A stretch of DNA of 64,000 nt, taken from the NCBI RefSeq assembly GCF_003419895.1, contig NZ_QPMM01000006.1:248001-312000 (forward strand), written 5' to 3'. Positions 35,331 to 45,427 of the stretch are shown here, piece after piece. The stretch comes from Chitinophaga silvatica (lineage in GTDB: Bacteria; Bacteroidota; Bacteroidia; Chitinophagales; Chitinophagaceae). Each line of letters opens with the position of its first letter. Within the stretch, counting starts at the first letter, position 1. The translations under genes were made by a program, and so were the position numbers. Below the pieces are notes generated by a model, which saw nothing but the letters and a program-made list of their open reading frames with translations, had not been told where the DNA came from and searched no databases.

Positions 35331-38300
35331 ATGAAACTTAGATATGTACAGGTTTTACTGTTACTATTCCTAATGGGGCATGCCCGTGCCCAGATGGCCA
35401 AGAGAGAATTATTTCCCACACCTAATGCAGCGTCTCTGGGCCTATACGGACAGATTCCGGTTTCGCTATTTAGCGGTCTGCCTGAAATCAGTATTCCTCT
35501 TTACCAATTTAAGGCAGGGGATCTTATTTTGCCATTACAATTAAGCTATCATGCCGCAAGCATAAAGCCTTCAACTATTCCAACCTGGGTAGGACTGGGA
35601 TGGAGTTTACAGGCTGGTGGAGTTATTTCACGTATCCAGAATGATTGGATAGATGAGTTTATTAACTATACCTATCAGGAGGGCAATGATACTTCAAAAA
35701 TAAAACAGGGTCATTTCTTTAATCCCGGAAGATTGGGTACTTCTTCATGGGCAACTGCAGCAGCGCTGAATGCAGAGGCAGATACTCTGTTTGGTAGCAA
35801 GCGTCTATATATTAATGTACGAAAGGATCTTTCTCCCGATGAGTTCAGGTTTGATTTTATGGGTATGAGCGGCAGTTTTTTTATGGATGTTGATGGTAAA
35901 TGGAAAATTCAATGCAGGCAAGGAATTGACTTGGCTATTGAATGTCATACCGGTCCGCAATCAATATTAGAACCCAATAGCAGATATGCTTCGCAGCTAA
36001 AGAATAGTATTATTGATTTTATCATTACAGGACCAGATGGAACTAAATATACTTTTGGTAGTTCCCCTACAGCCATAGAATATAACAGAATGGGAGTAGG
36101 TGCAGGAACTAGCGATCGTAGAGATGGAGGTACTGTAGCCACTTCATGGTATTTAACCAAAATGAAGGCGCTAAATGGGCAGGAAATTAATTTGCAGTAT
36201 ACCAGAGATGGTTACCAGGTAATTTCTAATTGTTCAACTTTTGGGTCAGAATATGGAATACAGCAAACAACACTTCCACTTTCACCTCCTGCCTCACTTA
36301 CAATAGTTCCCTATGATGATCAATTATACATTGTAGATCCTGTGTATCTTTCCAAAATCAGTGGCCCCAATGGTTCTATTGAATTTGTTAAGTCACCCGT
36401 TACATTATTGGATTATAATCTCCAGGGCGATCCTTTTAACAAATATTGGACAACTTTAAAAGATGCTTACACCTATGAGGTAATTGGATTAGATAATCCA
36501 GTAAAATCAACTTATTTCAAGTTAGATCAGATAATACTGAAAAGTACTGATAATGCTGTAGTACAGAAATATAACTTTTCTTATACTTCCAGTGCAACTA
36601 ATCGACTGTTTCTTGATTCCATGAATATTTCCGGATTAGATAACAGTTCAACCGCACCATATAAATTCAGTTATACTAATCCATCAGGACTGAACGGAGT
36701 TTCCTATTCAACGCTGAAAGTAGATCATTGGGGATACTTCAATAATGTAGATCCTATTTATCTGCTGTTTCCTTCACCTCCTCCTCCCACCAGGGGATAC
36801 GTAATAAATTATTGGGGGAGTACTGTTCCGGATATAATGAATGCCAGTATGGTGAATACTTATACTCAAAGAAGATCACCTGTATTCAGTGCTATGCAAT
36901 GCGGATTAATAAATAAAATTGTATACCCGACGGGCGGATTTTCAGAATTCATTTATGAGCCACATTCCTATTCCAAATATATTAACCAGATACCAATAGG
37001 AGTACAGACATTGACTCAGGATAAGCCAGGAGGTGGCGTAAGAATAAAGCAAATTAATTCTTCTGCCGGATTTAATAGTCCGGTTGTTACAAAGAAATAT
37101 TTCTATACAAGAAACTTCCTGACGGGAGATACCTTATCCAGTGGAGTGTTGAATAGCGGACAACCACAATATATGGATGAAGATGATTATACTGAGGTAC
37201 AGGCCAATAATCCCGGTGTGATTCAACTAAAACTCCATTATCGGTCTTTCTCCAGCAACAATGTTTTACCACTTCACTATACCAATGGTAATCATATTAC
37301 TTATACTAGTGTTACCGAGATGAACGCCGATAGTAGTTTTACTGTTTATAACTATACTAACCATGATAATGGTTATATGAACTTACCGGCAGTGTTTTCT
37401 ATTGTAACACGATATAGCTATAATGAACTTGCTATCTTACAAAATTGCTCCAATGAGATAGAACGAGGTGCATTATTATCGGAATCCTTATATAAGAAGA
37501 ATAAAACTTTAATAAAGAAAACCCAATATCAATATAATGATAGTTCAACCAGATTTGCTGATGGTATCAGAAGGTATCAATACCACAATAAATTGATTTA
37601 TAATGGTGGTGCGCTGGGTACCGATCCTGATGGAAATATTCAAACAATGCCTTTTATCAGAGAGCTACCGGCACTATTTGCCATCAATAATTATCTGCAT
37701 TATCCTTATCTGAAATCAACCATAGAAACCACATATGATGAAAATGGGGCGAATGAAATGGTTGTTACAAAGAATATTGGCTACGATAATTATCGAAATA
37801 GAAAGTGGGATCAATTTATCAACAGCAAAAAGGATACTGTTTATGCTTCTTATAAATATCCGTACGATTCTATTCTTAATCAACCTGCTGTTGCATGGCA
37901 AGGGCAACAAGCTATGAAGAAGGCACATATAATCAATCAGTCACTCGAAAATGTAGTTCGTATTAATAGCAACCAGTCGGAATATAGTAAGGTAGATTAC
38001 CAGACTATTGTAAATATAGATACAGTATTAGCACCGGCAAATACTCAGTTGGCTATATTAAATAATCCTGTTGAACAGGATGATCAGTATCTGAATTATG
38101 ATAATAAGGGGAATATACTTTCGTATATAAAGCGAGATGGGATTCCAACCAGTATAGAATGGGCTTATAATAAAAATTATCCTGTTGTAAAGGTGCTTAA
38201 TGCACTTAATACGAAGAGGAATTTCCAAACAGCAAGGAACAGCAGAGACAGTAAATATATGTCGTGGGATCCAGCACAATTCCATACACAAACACTTACT

Positions 38301-39017
38301 TTTCAGCACCTTCGTTCGGGAACCATTACTTTGAACTTTAATTTTGGAGAATATCCTAAGACCTATACGGTATATCTCAATTACACACTTACAGGGCCTA
38401 CGAATAAAAGCGGTACCCTTTGCATCAATGGTCAGGGCGTAGGGTGTCCTGGTACTGCATCCATAGATTTTGCGAATATGCCGGCAGGCAATTATGTATT
38501 ATCTGCCTATCCAAATTCTAATTTTAGTGTTAGTAAATACTGTTCAATTTCTTTTGAAAGTATTTATATGGCTAACGATTCTACCGGGATTAAAGAGTTT
38601 TTCTACGAAGGTTTTGAAGAAGCAACAGATGCTGGCATTATCAGTGGAGTAGCGCATACCGGTAAAAAATACATTAACGTGAATTATATGGTTCCGTTTA
38701 CACCTCCTAATAACAGGAGTTACATTATTCAGTGGTGGAATCTTTCCGGTGGTAAATGGATATTAAATGAGCAGCCTTACACTACAAATAAGGTATTAAC
38801 AGGGCCGGTGGATGACGTTAGAGTATATCCGGTAGATGCACAGATGAAAAGTTATACTTATCAGCCATTAATAGGAACTACAAGCGAAATAGATACTAAG
38901 GGGAATACCATTTACTATGAGTATGATGGATTAGGAAGATTAAAACTTACCAGAGACAAGGATGGTAATATCCTGAAAGTAATAAATTACCAGTATCAAC
39001 AACCGGTATCGCAATAG
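35331..39017 (+). CDS. Large secreted RHS-repeat-type protein without C-terminal toxin
   Basis: 1228 residues with a signal peptide (MKLRYVQVLLLLFLMGHARA). The N-terminal half is the SpvB/RHS-associated beta-rich region common in Bacteroidota (IPVSLFSGLPEISIPLYQF, WVGLGWSLQAGGVISR). A single clear YD/RHS repeat lies at the end: GNTIYYEYDGLGRLKLTRDK. The protein stops soon after, without a hypervariable toxin tip or an immunity gene. Convergent with susD, separated by a strong terminator. Confidence 0.8.
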   Translation: MKLRYVQVLLLLFLMGHARAQMAKRELFPTPNAASLGLYGQIPVSLFSGLPEISIPLYQFKAGDLILPLQLSYHAASIKPSTIPTWVGLGWSLQAGGVISRIQNDWIDEFINYTYQEGNDTSKIKQGHFFNPGRLGTSSWATAAALNAEADTLFGSKRLYINVRKDLSPDEFRFDFMGMSGSFFMDVDGKWKIQCRQGIDLAIECHTGPQSILEPNSRYASQLKNSIIDFIITGPDGTKYTFGSSPTAIEYNRMGVGAGTSDRRDGGTVATSWYLTKMKALNGQEINLQYTRDGYQVISNCSTFGSEYGIQQTTLPLSPPASLTIVPYDDQLYIVDPVYLSKISGPNGSIEFVKSPVTLLDYNLQGDPFNKYWTTLKDAYTYEVIGLDNPVKSTYFKLDQIILKSTDNAVVQKYNFSYTSSATNRLFLDSMNISGLDNSSTAPYKFSYTNPSGLNGVSYSTLKVDHWGYFNNVDPIYLLFPSPPPPTRGYVINYWGSTVPDIMNASMVNTYTQRRSPVFSAMQCGLINKIVYPTGGFSEFIYEPHSYSKYINQIPIGVQTLTQDKPGGGVRIKQINSSAGFNSPVVTKKYFYTRNFLTGDTLSSGVLNSGQPQYMDEDDYTEVQANNPGVIQLKLHYRSFSSNNVLPLHYTNGNHITYTSVTEMNADSSFTVYNYTNHDNGYMNLPAVFSIVTRYSYNELAILQNCSNEIERGALLSESLYKKNKTLIKKTQYQYNDSSTRFADGIRRYQYHNKLIYNGGALGTDPDGNIQTMPFIRELPALFAINNYLHYPYLKSTIETTYDENGANEMVVTKNIGYDNYRNRKWDQFINSKKDTVYASYKYPYDSILNQPAVAWQGQQAMKKAHIINQSLENVVRINSNQSEYSKVDYQTIVNIDTVLAPANTQLAILNNPVEQDDQYLNYDNKGNILSYIKRDGIPTSIEWAYNKNYPVVKVLNALNTKRNFQTARNSRDSKYMSWDPAQFHTQTLTFQHLRSGTITLNFNFGEYPKTYTVYLNYTLTGPTNKSGTLCINGQGVGCPGTASIDFANMPAGNYVLSAYPNSNFSVSKYCSISFESIYMANDSTGIKEFFYEGFEEATDAGIISGVAHTGKKYINVNYMVPFTPPNNRSYIIQWWNLSGGKWILNEQPYTTNKVLTGPVDDVRVYPVDAQMKSYTYQPLIGTTSEIDTKGNTIYYEYDGLGRLKLTRDKDGNILKVINYQYQQPVSQ

Positions 39018-39032
39018 TTGTTGAAAGCTGTA

Positions 39033-39069
39033 AATAATAAAACCCGCAGTTAATGCGGGTTTTATTATT
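39033..39069. terminator. Convergent terminator
   Basis: Perfect 16-bp stem (39033-39048 with 39054-39069), 5-nt loop, AT-rich base giving T tracts both ways. Confidence 0.8.
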
Positions 39070-39108
39070 TGAAGTTGATTATAACCTTCGCTTTGAATAA
39101 TTATAATT

Positions 39109-40593
39109 TTATTTAAGCCACCATGGTTGAGCACTGATTTTATCGTTGCCTTCACCAAACTGTCTCTTAATTGCGTCAGAAACATTAGTGGTATTATTAT
39201 TATACTCGGCTTGTGGATAGATCCAGCGGAAAGGAATATTTACATTAGCCGGACGACGGAATGAAGGGTATCCGGTTCTTATCTGATCAAAGAATCCGCC
39301 CCATGGAGATTGTAAGAAAGTACGCAGATAACGTTGCATAATGATCTTTTCAATCTTATCTTCCGTTGTAGTGGCAGTAGCCAGGCTGTTGATAGGCTTA
39401 TCCAGGTATGCTATTGCAATGTTTTCAGTTACATATTGGCCAAGTCCTTTTGCATTTGTTTCGTAGAATTTGAAAGAAGCTTTAACTCCTTTTTTGTAGT
39501 ACTCATCGGCATCGCCAGTTACCCATCCTCTTACAATACCTTCGGCTATAAGTAGTTGTTGTTCGGAATACCCAATCAATACCATTGGTTCTGTTGTAGG
39601 ATCTTTATGGTATCTGTTATTTACCTTTGATGTTTTACCATTAGCCGCTTTAGTATTAACTTCTGAATATGGAGCAGCAGGGTCGCCTCCTTCATAAGCC
39701 GCGAAATTATTAATTGCTAAGCCGGCATCTTCTGCATTTTTAGTTCTTGTACAGAAAATGAAAAGACGAGGATCTTCTCTGTCCTGTAATCTGCGGATAA
39801 AGGTAGAGTCCATATACATACCGGAGCCATAGCCACTGGAGTTGAACTCAGGATAACGGTTGCCTTCCTGATCCAGGAACACCAGTTGTGCATCTTCATC
39901 GTTGCTGATAAATAGCGGTTCGTTGTTTACAATTTGAGCAAAAGCAGCTTTAATATTCAGATCAGCATCCGCTTCTTTTTTAGACAGCAGCATCAGGACT
40001 TTAAGACGGAATGCATTTACTGCCTTGCGCCATTTTGCAACATCTCCTTTATAAATGATATCGCCGGCAATGATGCTGTTTTCCTTAGCCAAAAGGTCAT
40101 TTGCCTCTTTCAGTTCAGCCAGTATTCCTTTGAATACATCTTTCTGCGCATCATAAGCAGGCGGAATATATGTTTGTTGTGTTTCGCCCTGTAGTGCCTG
40201 AGAGTAAGGAACATCTCCGAACGTGAGGGTAAGATTCAGGAAGTAGAAAGCTCTGAAAAATTTACCAATTCCAAGATAAGCGTTACTGTTAATACGTTTC
40301 GCTTCTTCCATCATTTTGGTAACATCTCTCATTCTTGAATAGGGAGTGAAACTAGATCTATCCCATTTATAATATTGCTCAGTACTTTCTCCATCTGTTT
40401 GTACCAGTTTTTTCTCTGCATAAAGAGGTCCGGTACCATTGTTGTAGCGGAAAGCTTCCCACTCAATCTGTGTAAGTTGCAGCTGAGGGTGAGTTTCAGT
40501 AACCCTGTTGGGGTCTACATTAATTTCTTCTAACTTTTTACAGGAGGACAATCCGGTAAAAATAGCAATAGATATTATAAATAACTTTTTCAT
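39109..40593 (-). CDS. SusD/RagB-like nutrient-binding lipoprotein
   Basis: 494 residues. Lipoprotein signal ending GLSSCKK (Cys18), then the helical TPR-type scaffold of SusD-like proteins (FFRAFYFLNLTLTFGDVPY is the characteristic early helix; RYLRTFLQSPWGGFFDQIR late). It resembles the SusD-like_2 branch. SusD caps the SusC channel at the cell surface. It follows susC by 31 nt. No glycosidase, peptidase or sigma/anti-sigma pair is adjacent, so the substrate is unknown. Confidence 0.93.
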   Translation of the reverse strand: MKKLFIISIAIFTGLSSCKKLEEINVDPNRVTETHPQLQLTQIEWEAFRYNNGTGPLYAEKKLVQTDGESTEQYYKWDRSSFTPYSRMRDVTKMMEEAKRINSNAYLGIGKFFRAFYFLNLTLTFGDVPYSQALQGETQQTYIPPAYDAQKDVFKGILAELKEANDLLAKENSIIAGDIIYKGDVAKWRKAVNAFRLKVLMLLSKKEADADLNIKAAFAQIVNNEPLFISNDEDAQLVFLDQEGNRYPEFNSSGYGSGMYMDSTFIRRLQDREDPRLFIFCTRTKNAEDAGLAINNFAAYEGGDPAAPYSEVNTKAANGKTSKVNNRYHKDPTTEPMVLIGYSEQQLLIAEGIVRGWVTGDADEYYKKGVKASFKFYETNAKGLGQYVTENIAIAYLDKPINSLATATTTEDKIEKIIMQRYLRTFLQSPWGGFFDQIRTGYPSFRRPANVNIPFRWIYPQAEYNNNTTNVSDAIKRQFGEGNDKISAQPWWLK

Positions 40594-40624
40594 CTTCTAT
40601 AAATATTTTAGACGCGGATGTTGT

Positions 40625-43600
40625 TTAGAATTTTACGTTAACAGAGAAGCCGACATAGCGAGGAGATGGATCCTGCAGATTACCATCATTTCCAATTTCA
40701 TAGTCAGGATCGAGCAACGGCATCTTTTTCCACATAGCAAGGTTATAGCCAAATGCCTGCACATAAAGTCCTTTTACGGTCTTGCCTAAATTGAATACTT
40801 TGCCCAGTTCGTAACCAACAGATACTCTACGTAATTTAAAGAATGAGCGATCGAAGGTGTTAGCAAATTGTTTGCTTTCTGATTCGGTTACGCGTGCACG
40901 GTAAGGGTAGTTCTGACCCCATGTTTGCCAGCTCACAGCAGTAGTGTTAGGCGCATATTTACGAGTGTCGGAAATTACATTTCCATATATATCCTGCTTT
41001 AATTCTCCACCTACAACTACTACGCCATCCGGTACATAAACAGGGTGACCAGCTGCATATTCAGCATCGCGATATTCTACTGAATTTGGATGTTTTCCGC
41101 CCCACCACATTTTTTCATGAGTAGTAGAGTTCATAATACCACCCCAAACTCCATCTATGTCTATACCAATATCGAATCCTTTAATATTGAATTTGTTTTG
41201 GAAACCTAATCTCCAGGAAGGATCGAGGTGTCCGATATTGCGGGCAAATGGATCTCTGATAGGTAATCCGTTAGCGCCTAAAATCAACTTGCCATCTGCA
41301 CTCTTTTGCCATACAGTAGTGTAATAGCTATCTGTTCTGTCGCCAAGTTTCAGGTTGCCAAATACAGCCTGATCACCATAGATTTCGGTAATCTTCTTTA
41401 CGTATTTTGACCAGTTGGCTGCAACATCCCATCTGAAGTTTTTATTCTTGATGGCTTTAACTCCTGCTACTATTTCCAGACCTTTTGTGGTGTAAACGTT
41501 ACCATTCACCTTTCTGGAAGTAAATCCTGATGCTTCTGAAATACCCAGGTCTATGATCTGGTTTTCATCTTTGATATTATAATAAGTAAGGTCTACGGTT
41601 AATCTGTCTTTAAACAAACCACTTGATAAACCAACTTCATAAGATGATGATTTTTCAGGGAGAATGTTAGGGTTTACGATACCGGAAGGATAGTAAACAG
41701 ATTGGGTAGAACCATAGGTAGTTCCTTTATTATAAGCTGAATAGATACTATATGGAGCCAAATCGCTTGATACTTGTGCCCATGAACCATAAAGCTTAAG
41801 ATAACCAACAAAATCCGGCATTTTAACCAACTCAGAAATCATTGTACTTAGTGAGATGGATGGATAAAAATAAGAGTTGTTGTTGGTAGGAAGTGTAGAT
41901 GACCAGTCATTACGGGCTGTTAAGCTTAAGAAAAATGCATTGTAGAAATCAAGATTAGCGGCTGCGTAAATACTACGGATAGATTTATCTCCACGGTAGT
42001 TGCTAGCTTGTACCGGACCTTGAGTGTTATTTAAGCTGTATACTTCCGGAACGATCAAACCATCGGATGATTGGTATTCCTGGGTATAGGTACGGTTAAA
42101 TACAGATGTACCTGCATTTACTCCGAACTGAATATTATCATTAATGGTTTTGTTATAGGAGAGTAACGCATCGGCATCAAAATTCAGCTGACGTGTATTC
42201 CAGATTTTGTAATCACCATTACGAGAATCACCATAGTTCATGTAGGACTTTGGACTTTTCATTGATTCGAAGTTGGTGGTATTTCTGCCGTTTCCACGAA
42301 TTTGAAAAACCAGGTCGTTGTTGATTTTCCAATTAGCTTTTACCTGCATGTCAACTACGTCTCTGTTCTGTGCCTGGCTAAGCATATTAGAGGCAAAGTA
42401 TGGATTGTTATACCAAGCGTAGTTGTAGTTGGCCTGGCGATATCCTTCCAAACCTGGTACCCACATATGATTTTTTAGATCCTGTCCGTTTACGTCATCG
42501 CTCATCCAAATGAGAATGGTGTAAATGTGGTTCTTAGGTCCGTATCCATAACGAGGATAATTTGGAGTAAATACCTTGTTATAGGAGAGAGAGGTTTCGA
42601 GCGTGAAATTTTTTGAAATGTCAAACGCTGCATTGAAATTAAGACCACCAGTGTTCAGCGACATATTAGGCACTTGCCCTTTTTGATGTGCATATTTTCC
42701 TGAAGCATAGAAACGGGTTTTTTCGCCTTTGTAGGCTACAGAAAAGCTGTTGGTGCTAACGATACCTGTTCTCAGGAAATCTTTGAGGTTATTATGGTAT
42801 ACGAAATCGGTTGGTACACGTTCATATCTCGAGCGGTCGTCGTAGATCGTACCTTTAACATCTCCGTACCAGTCGATAGTCTGACCAGTTTGTTTATCTC
42901 TGATAGGACTGTTCCATTGTGCGATTTTGAGGCCGGCATTAAGTTTTGGGCCCCATGTCATATCTCCGTCGGAGATACCACCATCGGCACCATCCCAGAA
43001 TTCATACTGACCATTAGATCCGCTACCATATTCTGTTTGTGTTTTTGGAAAAACTGTAAAACCAGCAGTAAACATATTGTTGGTATTTACGTTGACTTCC
43101 AGACCTTCTTTTTTAGCATTTTTTGTGGTGATAAGAATTGCACCATCCTTACCGCGGGTACCGTATAATGCAGAAGCGGCGATCCCTTTTAATACGTTAA
43201 TATTCTCGATGTCTTCACCTGACACATCATAAAAATCTGTTTCAACTGGAACACCATCTATGACAATCAATGGCGATTTACCTCTAAGCTGGAATTGAGG
43301 TTTTTGGAACATACCTGTTGGAGTAGTAACGGTCAGACCTGCTACCTGGCCAGATAATGCCGTACCAAGGTTCATTGTTCTGGAGTTGGCTAATTGTTCT
43401 GTTTTGACTTCCTGAGTAGTAAATCCTAATCTTTTTTTCTGTTGTTTAATACCTATTGCAGTCACAACTAACTCTCCTAACTGTTGTGAACCATCCAATA
43501 GGGTTACCTTTAAGTTTGTTTGTCCATTTACCGGAATTTCCTGGGTAGCAAAGCCTACGGATGAAAAAACGAGTACGGTTTTAGAATTGGGAACTGTAAT

Positions 43601-43795
43601 AGAAAAGGTTCCATCTTCAGCGGTAAGCACTCCTGTTATAGTATTTTTAACTACAACACTTACGGCAGGAAGATTATTTCCCTTTGAATCGATCACATTT
43701 CCTCGTACAACTTGCTGCGCTTTTAATAATACAGGTAGGGATAAGAATACGGAAATGAAGCCCAATATCCGTATGAGGCATAGCTTTTTTTTCAT
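40625..43795 (-). CDS. SusC/RagA-family TonB-linked outer-membrane protein
   Basis: 1056 residues. Signal peptide, carboxypeptidase-like N-terminal domain (VVRGNVIDSKGNNLPAVSVV), TonB-box/plug beginning ELVVTAIGIKQQKKRLGF, and a 22-strand barrel ending VGFSVNVKF. It imports a ligand delivered by SusD, energised by TonB. No N-terminal signalling (FecR-interacting) extension is present. Upstream box AACCTTTG (near 43827) is one base off the -7 consensus. Confidence 0.95.
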   Translation of the reverse strand: MKKKLCLIRILGFISVFLSLPVLLKAQQVVRGNVIDSKGNNLPAVSVVVKNTITGVLTAEDGTFSITVPNSKTVLVFSSVGFATQEIPVNGQTNLKVTLLDGSQQLGELVVTAIGIKQQKKRLGFTTQEVKTEQLANSRTMNLGTALSGQVAGLTVTTPTGMFQKPQFQLRGKSPLIVIDGVPVETDFYDVSGEDIENINVLKGIAASALYGTRGKDGAILITTKNAKKEGLEVNVNTNNMFTAGFTVFPKTQTEYGSGSNGQYEFWDGADGGISDGDMTWGPKLNAGLKIAQWNSPIRDKQTGQTIDWYGDVKGTIYDDRSRYERVPTDFVYHNNLKDFLRTGIVSTNSFSVAYKGEKTRFYASGKYAHQKGQVPNMSLNTGGLNFNAAFDISKNFTLETSLSYNKVFTPNYPRYGYGPKNHIYTILIWMSDDVNGQDLKNHMWVPGLEGYRQANYNYAWYNNPYFASNMLSQAQNRDVVDMQVKANWKINNDLVFQIRGNGRNTTNFESMKSPKSYMNYGDSRNGDYKIWNTRQLNFDADALLSYNKTINDNIQFGVNAGTSVFNRTYTQEYQSSDGLIVPEVYSLNNTQGPVQASNYRGDKSIRSIYAAANLDFYNAFFLSLTARNDWSSTLPTNNNSYFYPSISLSTMISELVKMPDFVGYLKLYGSWAQVSSDLAPYSIYSAYNKGTTYGSTQSVYYPSGIVNPNILPEKSSSYEVGLSSGLFKDRLTVDLTYYNIKDENQIIDLGISEASGFTSRKVNGNVYTTKGLEIVAGVKAIKNKNFRWDVAANWSKYVKKITEIYGDQAVFGNLKLGDRTDSYYTTVWQKSADGKLILGANGLPIRDPFARNIGHLDPSWRLGFQNKFNIKGFDIGIDIDGVWGGIMNSTTHEKMWWGGKHPNSVEYRDAEYAAGHPVYVPDGVVVVGGELKQDIYGNVISDTRKYAPNTTAVSWQTWGQNYPYRARVTESESKQFANTFDRSFFKLRRVSVGYELGKVFNLGKTVKGLYVQAFGYNLAMWKKMPLLDPDYEIGNDGNLQDPSPRYVGFSVNVKF

Positions 43796-44335
43796 TGGTA
43801 CAGATTTAGTTAATAAATGGAACGCAAAGGTTATATTGAAATATAATGCAATTGTTAAGGAATTTTAAACAAAACTTTAACATTTCTGTATTTGATTGAT
43901 TATGATTTATTTCTGAAAACGGATAATGGGTTAAACCGTCTGTGGCTATACGAAAATCTCAGTTTTTATCTTGATGGGAAGTCCTTTTAAATATGTCAAC
44001 CACTTGAACTATTTGTATGAAATAAAGTGATTCATTCTACATTTAGTACCATCAAGATAAGTAGGGTGAAAGCCGCCAAATCTGCAATGGTTCTATAGTT
44101 TCAAGGTTAATTTAGTAAATCTGTTTTACTATGTAAATGGCTTTAATAAGTTTATAACTTAAATGGATATACGAATTATAGATGTTCAAAAAAGATATAA
44201 ATACGAATGGATGATTTAATTTTTGAAGAAAGTAGAAAAACATAACTAATAAAATCTTCAATCTTAAAAATAAAAAAAGGGAACAGCATTCATGATCGAA
44301 TGCTGTTCCCTTTTTTATAGAGATTTATTGATGAA
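43796..44335. other. Intergenic region upstream of susC
   Basis: 540 bp without coding potential. It carries a 12-bp inverted repeat (TTATCTTGATGG at 43966-43977 and its complement at 44049-44060) and the desaturase terminator at 44273-44316. Confidence 0.45.
44273..44316 (-). terminator. Terminator of the desaturase gene
   Basis: Perfect 18-bp stem (44273-44290 with 44299-44316), 8-nt loop; T tract on both strands. It is 20 nt after the stop codon. Confidence 0.8.
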
Positions 44336-45118
44336 TTAGAATGTAGTTTTTTTCTCTAACTCCGGAATACATTCATCCAGCCGTTTTGCAAGCTCTGGAA
44401 GCTTTATGGTAGGAACAGCGGGAAACAAATGATGTTCGAGATGATAAAACATGCTGAAGGTAAGCCAGTTTTTAATACCACCACGCTGCGTTCTGGCGAG
44501 TTCGGGCTGTTCATGTGTGTCGTGATGTACTGTCCATACAGCAAAGAAGGCCATTAGTAACTCTCCTATTACCATTACAATTATATGGTAAATCAAAAAC
44601 GGTATTTTCAGCCAGATAATTACCGTTGTAACAACGGCTATTGAAATCATTTCCAGCCAAACATTACGTACATAATTTTTATTAGCATGTTTCAATGTTA
44701 TTTTATGAATGAGAAACATATGAACAGGGCCGTATAATATTGCTCCGTACCACGACATAGAAGCAGATTTCCCTTCATAGTCTTCTTCTGATAAGCAGTA
44801 TTTATGATGTCTGATATGATTGAATTTAACGGCATGTATAGATGCCATCATAGATATACTATTCAGGTATAACGTGAGCCAGGTGAGAAATTTGTTAGTG
44901 CCTAAAGAGTTATGAAACCCGTTATGTACCTGCCTTAGGGCTGTGAGGAAGTAGAAAGCTGAAAAAGGTAATGCAGCAAGATACCAGCCTTTCCACGCAC
45001 AGAATAAAGATGCTATTAACCAGGGAACAGAAATATTATTCTCAATTAACATTTCAAGAGTAGAAAGTTTTTTGAGATCTTTCCATTGAACTTTGTGAAG
45101 AATTGCCTGAAGTTCCAT
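44336..45118 (-). CDS. Membrane fatty acid desaturase family protein
   Basis: 260-residue di-iron desaturase with three histidine clusters: HNGFH, HIRHHKYC, and YHLEHHLFPAVP, plus HHDTHE in between. About four membrane helices. It introduces a double bond into an acyl lipid or related substrate; the precise substrate is unknown. Single gene between its own terminator and the tRNA. Confidence 0.9.
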   Translation of the reverse strand: MELQAILHKVQWKDLKKLSTLEMLIENNISVPWLIASLFCAWKGWYLAALPFSAFYFLTALRQVHNGFHNSLGTNKFLTWLTLYLNSISMMASIHAVKFNHIRHHKYCLSEEDYEGKSASMSWYGAILYGPVHMFLIHKITLKHANKNYVRNVWLEMISIAVVTTVIIWLKIPFLIYHIIVMVIGELLMAFFAVWTVHHDTHEQPELARTQRGGIKNWLTFSMFYHLEHHLFPAVPTIKLPELAKRLDECIPELEKKTTF

Positions 45119-45210
45119 AAGTAAGAGGGTTTAACTATGTAGTAAAGTTACCATAGGAAGCTTTTACCTTCAAAAAGATACTTTGGCTAGAGAAGTATGT
45201 AGATCAAATA

Positions 45211-45240
45211 AAAAAGGATAGCCTGTCGACTATCCTTTTT
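45211..45240 (-). terminator. Terminator downstream of tRNA-Ser
   Basis: Perfect 11-bp stem AAAAAGGATAG/CTATCCTTTTT, 8-nt loop, 10 nt past the tRNA 3' end on the minus strand. Confidence 0.75.
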
Positions 45241-45249
45241 CGTTACCTG

Positions 45250-45336
45250 CGGAAGAGAAGGGATTCGAACCCTTGATAGACTTTCGCCTATACACACTTT
45301 CCAGGCGTGCCAGTTCAACCACTCCTGCACTCTTCC
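45250..45336 (-). tRNA. tRNA-Ser (anticodon GGA)
   Basis: 87-nt tRNA on the minus strand. Acceptor stem GGAAGAG/CTCTTCC with discriminator G (typical of serine), anticodon loop CTGGAAA, a long variable arm with its own stem, and the T-arm GGTTCGAATCC. The 3' CCA is not encoded. It is flanked by a dedicated promoter and terminator, so it is a single-gene unit. Confidence 0.95.
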
Positions 45337-45390
45337 GTGATTATCTTTCTGAACTTAAGGAAAATGGTTGCGTTTTCCAATTCAGGGTTG

Positions 45391-45419
45391 CAAAGATAAT
45401 CTTTTCATTGGTATTTCAA
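45391..45419 (-). promoter_or_regulatory. tRNA-Ser promoter
   Basis: Minus strand: TTG (45419-45417) and TATCTTTG (45398-45391) with an 18-nt spacer, a full Bacteroidota promoter. A leader of about 50 nt precedes the mature tRNA. Confidence 0.75.
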
Positions 45420-45427
45420 AGTTTTTT

